Assembly (NCBI GenBank): GCA_963853835.1
Contig: OY970822.1
Location: forward strand, 44,876,404-44,940,403
Direction: 5' to 3'
Length of the DNA: 64,000 nt
DNA from: Calendula officinalis
Lineage: Eukaryota > Streptophyta > Magnoliopsida > Asterales > Asteraceae
In this document: positions 21,518 through 33,614 of the stretch, in pieces
How positions within the stretch are numbered: the first letter of the stretch is position 1
Layout: every line of letters begins with the position of its first letter
Program-made: the position numbers and the translations under genes
The notes under the pieces: model-generated
Database searches by the model: none
The model's input: only the letters and a program-made list of their open reading frames with translations
What the model was told of the DNA's origin: nothing

Positions 21518-24500
21518 ATGGCGAATTACACTTTTGTTGCTCCAGACGTTCAATCGGAAATCCAATTCCGAAATAATGAAGTACCCAGGTTTGCGAGGAA
21601 CAACATCACAGCAAATTTCAATATTCCTCAAGCCTGGGCATGCCAAGAGTTCACAAACATTGTGACTTTTCTGAAAAATTGCCCAATTGCTCGTGCACTG
21701 ACCTTGTCTCCTCGAGCAATTTACCCAGAGATGCTATGCGAGTTTTGGTACTCTGCTACACTCGATTCTCCGGATATGATTGCTGGGTGGGTAATTAGAG
21801 ATCAAAGAAGGGCATTTGTTTCTACTGCAATCATTCGTGAAGCACTGAGACTTCCCGCCCAAGCTCAGTATGACCCATTTGTTGATAGATCAGAGGCACG
21901 CTCTGTACTGCCTTTTATGGGTCGAAGAGGAACAACGGGCACAATCAAAAGAAATGAATTTGGTCCTATGTGGGGTATTCTTATCACCACAATCATTCGA
22001 TGTATGACCCACAAGACGGGAGCTTTGGACCAAACAAACGAATTTGGGATGCAAATAGTACATGCTCTGTACTATGGAAGAAATATCGATTGTGCTCGCC
22101 TAATTTTCAATGAATTAGCTACACTGGTTCGAGCAAATACAAGGGAATGCAATGTCCCTTTCTGCAGATTTCTATCACTCATCTTTCAACACTCAATGCC
22201 CACACATATTTATGATGATTTTCACAGTCCAAGAGTTGATCTTCCTCCACTCAGTGAGAAGATTTTCTTTTACAGACCAAGAGAAGGAGAACCTCTTCTA
22301 AGTCCTCCTATGTGGGCCATTGTTCAAGAACATATAAATGATGAAGAAGATCTGTCTGATACTGAGTCAGACAATGATGATGATGATGATGATGATGATA
22401 GTGGAAATGGAGCACAGGCAGGTCAAGATATTGAGATGCAGGATGTCCCACAAGTTCAAGAACCAACTATCTCTCCACCTACACAAGATCTTGCTGCTCC
22501 TCATATTGAAAACATTCTTGAAACTGAGTCCTCAGAAGACACACCACTGGTCCTTCGAAGAAGAAGAATGAATGTTTCTCCTATCATTATGGGCAACTTA
22601 TCATCTGAGGAGGTGCAGCCTGCAAATGTTCCATCATTAACTGCATCTATTCAAGCCCAAAGCTTTATTGCAGCCACCGCTGACCTTCCAGGTCCATAAC
22701 AAGCTCCACCTGCTCAACCAATTGAGGAACCTCATGTTCCTCTTGATGTGGAGATTCAATATGCACAAACTGCACTGGAAGGTGCTCAGCATGACAGAGG
22801 GGTCGGTATTGAAGATGTTGGTGCTGCACATCAACAAACACATGATCCTGTACCGACCTCTGCAGATGCTCGAAGGGAATCTGACAGAGTCTCAGGTATG
22901 AATTTCTAAAAATCCTTAAACTTATATACATATATTTCATTCCCAAATAGAGACTAAGTATTGGACAGTACCAACTCAATACTGACCAAAGTCTCAAACG
23001 ATCTTTTAAATATATATCCTCTTATGGCCAACATAGCTAGCCCACTGCTGCTATGCAAAATTCATATACTGAGCACACAAAATTGATCATTGTCAGTCTA
23101 CAGTTGTCTCAAAATTTAAAGAGACAATGGTGGTTGATGTCATACTGACACCCACTGGTGCTGCTTGAATAATGTCCAACTTATTTTTGAGTTGGGTAGC
23201 ATCATTCAAGAAATGATCACAAACCCTTAAGCCACATAATCCAAAAATATTCAATGGGGTTTAGCCACATTTCTGTTATCACTCTCATACCGAGTGATAA
23301 ACATTGAAAATAACAAGAAGCACATCCCAGGCTTCGAATTCCCACACCCAAACCTTTTAGTAAATGTGACTTATCCTATACTGAGCTACTTAAATTTTCA
23401 CACTCATCTTTTCTAAAATCTTCTTACACATGCTATGCACAAGTCCACAATATTTCATCCTATACCAGATGAAATACAGACTTCACAAACTCTGTTTATA
23501 TGATTGTAGAATTAAACAACACCACAATTCTATTTGATAAACCTTTCATTCTAACCAGTTTTATATTTTTGTTTCTTTAGCACCATCTGTGCAGGGCATT
23601 CCGGCATCTCAAGCTGCAGCAGCCCAGGTGACTCTGCAAGCAATCATGCAGCACATTCTGGCCATCCAACAGACTCAAAATGTAATACTAGCCATAATGG
23701 ACAAGATGAGTGGTGATATTGATTTAATAAAACAGTCAGTATCACTCCCTCAACAACCACAGCAGCCTCCACAAACTCCACCAGGTTCACCTGGTGACCA
23801 CAATGAAGAAGGAGAAGGAGAAGGAGGTGCTGGTGATACTGATGCTGCAACTGAGCCCATGCCCTCCCCTACTCTTGAACAACCTGAAGGGGACATGGGT
23901 GGTGATACTGATCCTCTACCCTCCTCATCAAATGATAACAAAAAGGGGGAGAAAAGACAAAGAGATTCTGAGGTTGATCAAACTGAGCCTTCTGCTCAGG
24001 GGGAGAAAAGAAGAAGATTGAATGAAGATCAACCTCAACAACAACATCAGCAAAGCCCTCATACTGAGCCATTTCGCATTCAGTATGAGAGAAGAAGACA
24101 AAGAACAAGGTCAGAATTACAAGTTCAAGACCCACTTGAGCCATCTGCTCAGGGGGAGACTCATACTGACCAACCACAGCAAGCTTATACTGAGCCACCT
24201 GCTCTAGAAGAAAATAACTTACAAATTGTGGTCTATAGACCTTTTGTGTGGCCCATTGCTGATGATGAAGATGAAGAACATCCAGTGGAATCAGAAGATT
24301 TTTTAAACTTTACATTGGATGAAGCAAATAAAGAAACCTCTTCATCATCATTCTCTGATGATGAAGAGCATACAAGAAAATCTATCTCATCTCAGGCTGA
24401 AGGACCTTCTAGAATTCCTAGAAGACCAATAACCAGAAGAATGATAAATGTGGTTATGTCCTCAGAATCTAGTGAAGAACAAGATCCAGCTCCTCTGATC

Positions 24501-25403
24501 TCAAGACCTAGAAGATCTGCTCAGTTTACTGAGGGAAAGAGTGAAGCTGAGGATGAGATTGAGGCCCAAAAGTTCTTCCCTGTTAAGGAAGAACCTGAAT
24601 CTGAGTCTGAAGATGTTCCAAGAAGATCTCATACTGTAAGAAGAACTGGAGATGAATTACTTGAACAGTATTGGAACATTGTGGCACAAAGAACAAGATA
24701 TAGGGAAACAAGGATGAGTATGCTGAGGAAGAAAGCATTTCCAACTATAAGAGACATATACTGGCTAAATGAGTTTGTCAACAAAATAAAGGTCAAAACT
24801 GTTGATAGATCAATTGTTGCAACTTGTACTGGGCCAGTCAGTCCTCCAATGAAGTTTCTCCTCCATGACATTCAAAATATGGGACTTCATGATTGGATAA
24901 AAATTGCTAGACTGATCAAGGAAATGCCTTCAAGATCTTCTGAAGCCCAAGTGATGATGGATGAAATCTGGGCTGTATTTGCTATATGCTTTGAAAAAGG
25001 CATTCTTTATGCAGCAGAATACAGGGCACTCAGTGTGATGACTGAAGCTATGAGGAACAACAAACCTGAGTGTCTTAATACTTTCAGAATAATTCCCACA
25101 TATACTGTTCCCCCTAATCTCATTTTTCAGGATCAAAAGAGTACCATATATCCAACATCTGGATACATGTATACTGACTCAGATGACAGGGAATGCTTCA
25201 TTACTGAAGCAGATTTGGCAACAGCTCCTATCAGCCATTTGGTGGGTCTTAAATGGATGATAACCAAGAAAGAAGATGCTTGGTTTAGAAAAAAGATAGT
25301 TGCTGTACTAAACAACAGGCAAGATGAACTGAAGAAAAGAGAAGAGTTCATCCATGTGAAGAAAGAAGTCTTCTACGAGTTTGAATCGATCAACAAAGAC
25401 TAA
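21518..25403 (+). CDS. Sire-A ORF3, spliced accessory protein (one in-frame stop)
   Basis: Exon 1 is 21518-22895 (ends TCAG/GTATGA), the intron 22896-23580 (ends TTTCTTTAG) and exon 2 23581-25403. The exon lengths sum to 1067 codons, a whole number. One TAA at 22697-22699 (context TAA CAA) would stop it at 393 residues; copy 1 has GAA there. Exon 1: conserved globular block (CPIARALTLSPRAIYPEM, EFWYSATLDS, FGPMWGILITTIIRCM, CRFLSLIF), then an Asp-rich run. Exon 2: coiled coil, P/Q/S/E-rich linker, conserved C-terminal block (QYWNIVAQRTRYRE, GPVSPPMKFLLHDIQNMG, EFIHVKKEVFYEFES). No membrane helix or catalytic motif is visible. Related to Sirevirus downstream ORFs, sometimes called envelope-like; function not known. 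Confidence 0.8.
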
Positions 25404-25482
25404 AGAAGAAGACTTTGCAGCCTGTAGCTTATTTTGTTTAGTTTTTTTGTAATTGTTTTGTTATCATTAGATAGGGGGAGAT

Positions 25483-25978
25483 TGTTAAGGCAAAAAGCCT
25501 TACCCCTTTGGATCTTAAGATAACAAAACAACCTAGACTAGCTTTGATTAATATGTAGAATAATATAGCTAAGTTTAGGTCTGATACTGAGTGATCAGTA
25601 TTAGAACTCAGTATCAGTACTCAGTATCAAATGGTGATACTGAGTAGAAGGACTGAGTGATACTCAGTATAGTAACGGACTAAGATCAAATCCCTTGATC
25701 TTAGTCATTTTCCTTGCTTAGTCCTTCGGTTACTCCTTTGCTCATTATGTAAGATCTCTATAACATTATAAATAGAGATCATCTTGCAAAGGAGTACTCA
25801 CCAATTTACTTTACACATTCACATCTTTTGTAATTGATCAGTGGTCTTGTTATTCCGCAACAAGCCACACTTAGTGGATTTATACATTGACCATATTCTT
25901 GTGTTATCACTTTAATATTTCTCTAAGTATAATATTCTATCAATTAACATTATAAACCAGGGTTGTTGTGACCTAACA
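25483..25978 (+). repeat. 3' LTR of Sire-A copy 2
   Basis: 496 bp, read as identical to 14525-15020. It is preceded by the AGATAGGGGGAGA tract and followed by the target duplication AAACG. Confidence 0.97.
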
Positions 25979-26124
25979 AAACGTTTTAACTTATAAAACA
26001 AGATAAGTTATCATTTAAGAGATTTTATTCTGCTGACTGATGAATTCAAAACAGTTTTAGTCAGCTGAATGTACTAAGTGACAAGGTGAACTCATCAGCT
26101 GCTGATAGTACTTCAGCAGTTGAT

Positions 26125-29100
26125 TCAAGCATTCAACATACCCAGCTCGCTGATCAAAAAATTGAATCGTTTTTCATCTAAAGGCTTAGTGAATAAATCA
26201 GCTAGCTAAAGGTCTGTTGAAATGAAGTGAAGTTCCACGTCACCTTGCTCAATGTGATCTCTAATAAAATGGTACCTTATGTCGATATGCTTGGTTCTTG
26301 AGTGAAGAACCGGATTGTTGCTAATTGCAATAGCACTTGTGTTATCACAGTAGATAGGAACTTTGCAGAAGTTCATATCGAAATCAACAAGCTAATTCTT
26401 CATCCAAAGGACTTGAGCACAGCAGCTTCCAGCAGCAACATATTCTGCTTCAGCTGTGGAGGTAGAAACAGTACTTTATTTCTTGCTTGTCCAGCTGACT
26501 AGCTTTCCTCCAAGCAGCTGACATCCTTCAGTTGTGCTCTTTCTATCCATTTTGCAACCTGCAAAGTCTGAATCTGAATAGCCAATTAGATCATACCCGG
26601 AGTCTTTGGCATACCAAAGACCTAGGCTTGGAGTACCCTTAAGGTACCTCAAAATTCTTTTAGCAGCTATTAAGTGAGATTCTCTAGGATCAACTTGATA
26701 CCTAGCACACATGCAAGTAACAAACATAATATATGGTCTGCTGGCGGTGAGATAGAGTAACGATCCAATGATTCCTCTATAGACTGTGATGTCAACTGAT
26801 TTCCCAGTTATGTCAGCATCTAGGTTGTTTGGAGGAGCCATTGGAGTTTTCATGGATGATGATGAATTCATATCAAATTTCTTTAAAAGATCTTCGATAT
26901 ATTTTTCTTGATTTAAAAAAATTCCATTTTTAGATTGCTTAACTTGTAAGCCAAGAAAATAAGTTAATTCACCCATCATACTCATCTCATACTTTGTAGA
27001 CATAAGGTTTTGAAAAACGTCTACAAAGATTTTCATCAGTAGCACCAAAAATTATGTCATCCACATAAATTTGAACAAGAATCATATCACCTTTGATTTT
27101 GCGAATGAATAAGGTTTTATCAATCTTTCCCCTGGTGAAATCATTTGCTATGAGAAACGTGGAGAGTGTATCATACCAAGCACGAGGAGCTTGTTTCAAC
27201 CCATACAGCGCCTTATCCAGTTTAAACACATAGTCTAAATACTTAGGATTTTCAAACCCTGGTGGTTGCTTAACATATACTTCCTCTTGCAGCTTCCCGT
27301 TCAGGAACGCACTCTTTACGTCCATCTGAAAAACTGTGAAGTTCTTGTACGCAGCGTAGGCTAGAAATATTCTAATAGCCTCAAGCCTAGCCACTGGAGC
27401 AAATGTTTCATCGAAATCGATTCCTTCCTCTTGTCTATATCCTTGTGCAACAAGTCTAGCCTTGTTGCGAATAACCACACCTTCTTCATCCATTTTATTT
27501 CTAAATACCCATTTTGTACCAATTATAGTTTTTCCAGCTGGTGGGGGCACCAGCTGCCACACCTTGTTGACCTCAAATTGGTTGAGTTCTTCCGGCATCG
27601 CTTGAATCCAGCTTGAGTCTTCTAAATCAGCTTTAATATTTTTCGGTTCTTCAGTTGCTAAGAAACAAGACCATAAGCAGAGATTGCATGATGCTTTACT
27701 TCTCGTGACAACTCCTTGCTATGGATCTCCAATGATTAGATCAATTGGATGTTCTGAGGTCCACTTTGATTGAGGAGCAGCTGTAGAAGAGGAAGATTCA
27801 ACAGAATTAGATCCTTGTTGAGCGGCTGAATGCTCAGCAGGATGAATTACTTCATTTCGAACGGATCTTCTTGAAGTATGAAGATGTGGCTTTGAGATAG
27901 CCTTTGATGATGCTCAAGCTGTTGGTATTTCTTGTTGAACAGCTGCAATATCTACAAGATATGTAGGAGCATCATGGAACGTCTCTTCTGATTCATTTAT
28001 GGGAACATCAAAGAGATTTAAAGCATCGGAGAATGCTTCAGCTGTATCATCAGGAGATGGTTTAGCTGATCTCTGAAATGCATCAGACGAGTCAGCAGAG
28101 GGGGGGTTCAGAGCCTTTGAGTGTTCTTCAAAAGTAACATTTATGGACTCTTCCAACGTTTGTCTTCTTTTGTTGAAAACTCTATATGCCTTGGATAAAG
28201 TGGAATATCCCAAGAAAATGGCTTCATCAGCTTTAGGGTCAAATTTACTTAGCTGATCTCGTGTGTTTAGTACAAAACACACACAGCCAAACACATGAAA
28301 GAAACCGATGAAGGGTTTCCTTTGACAAAAAATCTCATAAGAAGTCTTCTTGTGTCTCTTCACGTAGAGAGACCTATTTTGAGTAAAACAAGCTGTGTTA
28401 ACAACTTCTGCCCAAAATTGCTTAGGCATGTTTGACTCAGCAAGCATTGTTCTTGCAGCTTCTATTAGGGTTTTGTTTCTTCTTTCAGCAACACCATTTT
28501 GTTGAGGTGTTCTAGCAGCTGAGAAGTTTTGGGAGATCCCAACATCTAAACAGAAGTCTTCTAAAGTCTTGTTCCTGAATTCAGTACCGTTGTCTGATCT
28601 CTGCATCTTGACTCTAGACCCATTTAGAAGTTCCATCCTTTTGATGAACTTAATAATCTCTTCAGCTGCATCACTTGTGTGACGAAGAAATATTACCCAA
28701 GTATATCGTGAATATTCATCAACGATAACAAGTGTATACTTCTTTCCACCTAGACTTTCAGTACTCATAGGTCCAAAGAGGTCCATATGGAGCATGTGAA
28801 GGCAGCTGTCGATTGAAAAACATTGCTTTGATTTGAAGGAGCTTTTACGCGGTTTACCTTGCTCACAAGCTAAACAAAGCTTATCCTTTTCATACTTGAT
28901 TTGTGGTAAGCCATTCACCAGCTGACCTCGAGCCAGCTTCGAAATATTTTTGAAGTTAAGGTGAGATAGCCTTTTGTGCCACAACCAGTTCAGCTCTTCA
29001 GTAGAATGAGAGAATAGACAAACTTCTTGATTTTGAGGATTCATGTCAAGTGTATACACATTCTTGGTTCTTGGAGCAACCAATACTACCTTTCCACTTT

Positions 29101-29389
29101 TATGCGTCACCGTTCCTTTGTATTCATTAAAGTTCACTGAGAACTTTGCATCACAAAGTTGGCTAATGCTGATTAGATTATGTTTCAGCCCATTCACATA
29201 ACCAACTCTTGTGATTTTTACGAATCCATTGGAAATGGTTCCATAACCTTCAGTTGAGCCTCTACCATTATCACCAAAAACTACTGAGGGACCAGCACAA
29301 ACTTCAAACTCTTCTAGCAGGGATTTGTATCCAGTCATGTGTCTCGAGCAACCACTGTCTAAGTACCAGACATGTTTGCTTTCATCACC
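26125..29389 (-). pseudogene. Sire-B pol
   Basis: The reading frame begins after the acceptor TATGTGCAG at 29390 with GDESKHVWYLDSGCSRHMTG-type protease sequence; the frame has no ATG before the protease. Integrase (LHMDLFGP, RSDNGTEF, NGVAERRNKT) is open to a TGA near 27914. A further stop follows near 27720, before RT. RT (WVFRNKMDEEG, QMDVKSAFLNG, YVDDIIFG) is open to a frameshift near 27020. RNase H continues to a stop near 26476 and degenerate sequence ending GMLNA-stop at 26125. At least three stops and one frameshift. Confidence 0.88.
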
Positions 29390-29409
29390 CTGCACATAAA
29401 TTAAAAGAG

Positions 29410-31844
29410 TTAGTTCTTTTTGGGAACCCACACTTCGGTGGGTCCTTGTGACTTTCCGCTGGAACTCACAGGAGTTGATTTTTCAGTAGGCTCACATGCT
29501 GAAGTTGGGGAAGGTCTCAAGCATGTGATGTCACACTCACTTGCCATATGCCCACGATCTCCACACTTATAGCGTTTTATGTTTCTGTGCAGTGGAGTGG
29601 AAGGCGAGGCAATGGGTTTGGGAACTGGACCCAAAATCCCTTTCATTTTCTAATTATCAGAGATAGACAGAGTTTGAACGAGTGATATCAGCTTACTGAC
29701 CTTTCCTTTCAGCCGTCTGACAGACACAGCTGAAGAAGGACTTTGAGTGTTTTTAGAAACACTCTTACCTTTGTTCTTTGCAGCTCGAGTACGAACTCCA
29801 ACTGGCTCACCCTTGGAGGGTGTAAGAACAGTTTTCTTTCCTGTTGTTCTGCTAGTCTTCTGCTGAGGTGTAGCAGAAGAGGCAGCAGGTGCTGAACCCA
29901 AGATAGATTTTCTTGGTTCAACAATTACTACAGTAGGTGTCCTAACAACCATGGCAGAGGAGTCAGCTGATGACTCTTCACCAGTAGTTAGAGAAGGATC
30001 TTCTGAGGACATCTCAGTAGCAAAGGTTTTGGTAGACTTAACAAAGGAACCAAAAACCAACTCTTCAGCTGGCACAGAAGCATCAGCTGACGAGTAGTAC
30101 AGATCATCTGTACTGCTGTCAAGTACAGCGACTGCAGCAAGGAAGTCTCCTCCTAGTACAGCTTGTACTTGACTAGGGATTTGTGAGTTAACACATTCAC
30201 TCACGCGTTTGGATGAACGAGACCATGATTCACAAATCTTTTTAATTGCTTCAAGTTCTTTAACTTTTTCACTTAGATAATGTTGAAGAACTGAGTTTAT
30301 AAATTTTGTTTCAAAAAGATCTTCTTTTAAAGTTTTGTGGTCAATTAAGAGTTCCTTTAAAAATGCATTTTCACGTAGAACATCACTATGTTTATCCAAA
30401 CATTCACCTTTCAGCTGATCGATGAAGTGAAAGTCACAAATAATAGAATCAACAATGTCTTTGGCTTTAGTAGCCTCAGCAGAGATTAGAGAGGTTACCA
30501 TTTTATGAACAATGTTGACCCATTTATAAGAACTAGCATCATCAGTTGTAATACTTTCATCATCAGTAGCACGGGCCATCAAACACATTATGGCCATTTG
30601 TTCATCATCATCTGATGAGCTGTCACCTGAGTCAGCCCAGTCATGAGTTCCAGCTACGAGACCCTTGTCAGCAGATTTTCCTTCAAGTGCCTTCTTTTCT
30701 TCTAGAATCATTTTGGTGAAGGCTTGTAGCTTTTTGTATGTCTCTTCAATGGACTCACCAGTTGAAGATGATGAACTAGCTTTCTTCTGCTTGCAGTCAT
30801 TAGCATAGTGTCCCTTCTTGTTACAGTTGTAGAAAGTGATCGCAGAGATGTCAGGTGTACTCCCAGAGGGTCTGGAAGGTACAACTGATGTGATAAATCT
30901 GCTACTTGACCCTCTAGCTGACGAGCCAGACTTGTTTTTAAAGAATTTTCTATTTTTAACAAGTACGGCAAGCTCAGATATAAGGGCATCGTTGTCTTCG
31001 TCTTCATCGACTTCTTCGATGCTGACTTCAGGCATGTTGAACAAACCAACAGCTGAAGTGTTGTCGGCTTCATCATCTGATGGAGGATATTCGACTCTGC
31101 TGGGCTTGTTTAGAGAAACAAGAGCAGTCGAAGATACAGACGGACTCACCTTAGAGTCCTTTGGAGGTTGAAATTTGTTGAGTACGGTTCTCTCATGGCT
31201 TAGAAACATACCATAGAGAGACGAAAGAGTATAGTCTTTCAAAGTAGGGGATGTACTCATGCAAGTTATGATGGTAGCCCATTTAGAAGGTAAGGCTGCC
31301 ATAAACTTACACATTTTGGACATATCGTCCTTATCAACCCCATGAGACTTCAGCTCGTTTAACAGAATGTTGTAACGATTGAAAGTTTGAGCTATAGTCT
31401 CACTTGGTTTGGCTTTAAACAGCTCATAATCATGTATGAGCATGTTTTTGTTGTGTTCTCGCACAACTGATGTGCCTTCATAAACTTCAGCCAGCCTCTC
31501 CCACATTTCTTTAACTAAGTCACAAAATTGAATATTGTGATACAGTTCATCACCAACTGCTTGAAAAAACATACCCCTACCCTTGTTCTCAAGATGAACA
31601 AGACGTTTTATAGCGTCTGTCCATTGAGCCTCAGACTTCACCATATAGTGTTCTGGAATTTCAGAAGTACGAGGGATGAGGGTTTTGGGAACATATTTTC
31701 CTATCGTGATGTTATCTTGAAGTTTTGGGTGATAGGTAACCATGTGGGACAACATACGGGTTTTCCACATAGGATAGTTGGTTTGAGTGAGTTTAGGAGG
31801 TTTTTCCCAGATGATGGAAGATCTGATGATGTAGGTTCAGCCAT
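29410..31844 (-). pseudogene. Sire-B gag
   Basis: The ATG at 31844 (MAEPTSSDLPSS) is followed by a 1-nt frameshift in an A-run near 31803. The gag frame is then open from before 31770 to a TAG at 29650-29652, and beyond it to the true end WVPKKN-stop at 29410. The first knuckle reads FYNCNKKGHYANDC (first Cys lost); the second, close to the end, reads RYKCGDRGHMASEC (first Cys lost). A candidate splice donor ATG/GTAACC at 30498 is in phase 0 with the acceptor at 29390, giving an 1109-bp intron by analogy with Sire-A. The donor choice is uncertain. Confidence 0.8.
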
Positions 31845-31883
31845 AACAGATGCTCAAAATTGATGGAAAACAATTTTGACACT

Positions 31884-31896
31884 TGCTCTGATACCA
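31884..31896 (-). other. Primer binding site of Sire-B
   Basis: On the minus strand TGGTATCAGAGCA starts two bases after the LTR end, complementary to initiator tRNA-Met. Confidence 0.9.
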
Positions 31897-31898
31897 GT

Positions 31899-32857
31899 TG
31901 TTGGATCCCAACAACACTAACGTGTTGCGTTAAGACTGATTTACGAAGATAAGATAATGAACAACAAGATTTCAATGATTAAGAGTTTATTAAAACAACT
32001 TAATACAGTACAAAGTTTGCGGAAATAGATAGTACACACTAACTAAAACTCTATACTTTAAATGACACTTTAAATCGCTCAAAACTAGAATACTATGCAA
32101 GGAGAGTTATTTCAGCTGATACTAACAGCTGATATTAATGTCCGAGTAATAACTATGGAGGAGTTAATACTTAGACAAATAACTAACTCTCAGAGAATGT
32201 TCTTGTACTATGAATGCCCAAAAGGTGTGTGTAAATGCAAGCATTTACGTCTCTATATTTAGCCCAAGATCCATGTTCCTTTGCCCACAAGTTAGACGAC
32301 GTGTAAACATTTCATTCGTCGATGTGGACTTGTCCATGGAACATTAAATGCTCTTGCATAAATTGTTGTCCCAAGTGTACTTTGTGTCAACTACTTCCGG
32401 TACCCTTTCTGACGCACAGTGAAAGGTGTACTACATAAGTACAGAAACAGTTGACTTTCCGTTTACATGCTTGGAAGGACAAACGATGATGTTGTACTGA
32501 CATTATCTTCTATTCCAAAATAGAAGATCCTCATCGTTTTCTTCTTCTTTGAGCGGGAAAGGGAAATGTTCAAAATGTCAAGAACATTTCCTTTAAGTCT
32601 TCATCTGCAACAGGTGCTATCAGCTGATTCCACAATCAGCTGAATAGTCTTCTTCTTGTCTTTGTCCTTTGGTCATAGACTTCGAATGAACTCTCGTGAA
32701 TAGCTGCTGATTTGACTTGATATCCTGAAGCTAAGTACATACTCAGCTGAAGGTTTATTGTATATACTTGCTTCAGCTGAGATACATACTTCAGTTGATA
32801 TTTATTCAATATAGCTATCGATCATCAAATCTTATTTACTTAGTCTTGGGACTAACA
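31899..32857 (-). repeat. 5' LTR of Sire-B
   Basis: 959 bp, on the minus strand starting TGTTAGTCCC and ending GGATCCAACA. It includes the TTCCGC word common to the copia LTRs here. CAGCTG occurs at about 32113, 32128, 32612, 32630, 32742 and 32773, usually inside TCAGCTGA. The outer edge at 32857 is placed where the gypsy D gag reading frame stops. Confidence 0.85.
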
Positions 32858-33239
32858 CAAACTTCGCCATATTCTCAGGGGCACATTGGATGATACTGAA
32901 AATAGATTCCACTTTCTCAATCCAGTGAATGATAGCAATGGCACCTTCAGATCCAGAGTATGTCGGAGGATGACAGGACGTAAAGGTCTTAAATGACTGA
33001 CCTTGACGATTAGCATTGGGATTTGAAGTTTTAGAAAATAAGGAAAGAAAATGAACAATAGGTTAAAATAAAATGAAAATAAATGAATCTTCTATCGTGG
33101 AGTCATATGATATACCGTTGTTTCCACTGTTAGATGCACCAGCGGCATTTCCTCTTGCTTCGTTCATTTGAGCCATCACTTCAGCAAGTCGGCGTTCCAC
33201 CATTTGTTCAACAGTCTCTGCATTTCCTCCTCGAGCCAT
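32858..33239 (-). pseudogene. Gypsy D gag, N-terminal fragment
   Basis: The ATG at 33239 begins MARGGNAETVEQMVERRLAE. The same frame, after one TAA at 33063, reads SFKTFTSCHPPTYSG, then GAIAIIHWIEKVESIF and CAPENMAKF. This is the conserved start of the gypsy gag domain (TYSG...W..K.E..F...C). It is cut after MAKF by the Sire-B LTR. I found no GT-AG intron that removes the stop. Confidence 0.75.
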
Positions 33240-33366
33240 TGGTGAGTTGCTGATACAAATAATACGATTTAGACAAAGAATTAAGAAAAGAATAATATAG
33301 AAGGATTATAGAGGAAATATATACTTATTATAAGAATCGAAGAATAGATATACAATAGACGTAATA

Positions 33367-33421
33367 GTAGTAGTAGACGTAGATATAGATAGTCGTAGAT
33401 ATAGTAGTAGTAGTAGTAGAG
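33367..33421 (+). repeat. GTA/TAG-rich triplet repeat
   Basis: Imperfect (GTA)n with interspersed ACGTAGATATAGATA units, in the leader of gypsy D between its two ORFs. Confidence 0.8.
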
Positions 33422-33614
33422 ACGTATAGAAAATACAATTTATAAAAACATTAGAATTTACTAAAATATCACTTTTATTAAACACATTCCTAATACATAA
33501 TAGTTTTGAAAGTATGGCACATACGCCAATACTGAATAAAAGAAAATACTAAAATAGTTAAACATAAAACCTAATAATAGTAATAGAAAACAAATATAGA
33601 CGATATGTAGACGA

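Larger units (their letters stand above)
14525..25978 (+). mobile_element. Sire-A copy 2, complete and very young
   Basis: 11,454 bp with 496-bp LTRs that read identical, flanked by the target duplication AAACG (14520-14524 and 25979-25983). Gag and pol are open. ORF3 is open apart from one TAA. It lies in the Sire-B spacer between pol and ORF3. Identical LTRs mean a recent insertion, so this copy is the best candidate for an active element in the window. Confidence 0.97.
25979..32857 (-). mobile_element. Sire-B element, 5' LTR to end of pol
   Basis: A minus-strand Sirevirus-like copia element: 5' LTR 31899-32857, primer site 31884-31896, gag, pol to 26125, then a spacer cut at 25979 by copy 2. 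Its ORF3 is at 14171-12924; the 3' LTR is outside the window. It sits in the gag of gypsy D. The palindrome CAGCTG recurs throughout: six times in the LTR and at least twenty times in gag, pol and the spacer. Several frameshifts and stops make it inactive. Confidence 0.9.

Noticed and set aside
21518..25403. ORF3 as a retroviral-type envelope protein
   Set aside because: No signal peptide, long hydrophobic helix or cysteine-rich ectodomain is visible; the long acidic and Q/P-rich linkers and coiled coil do not suggest it.
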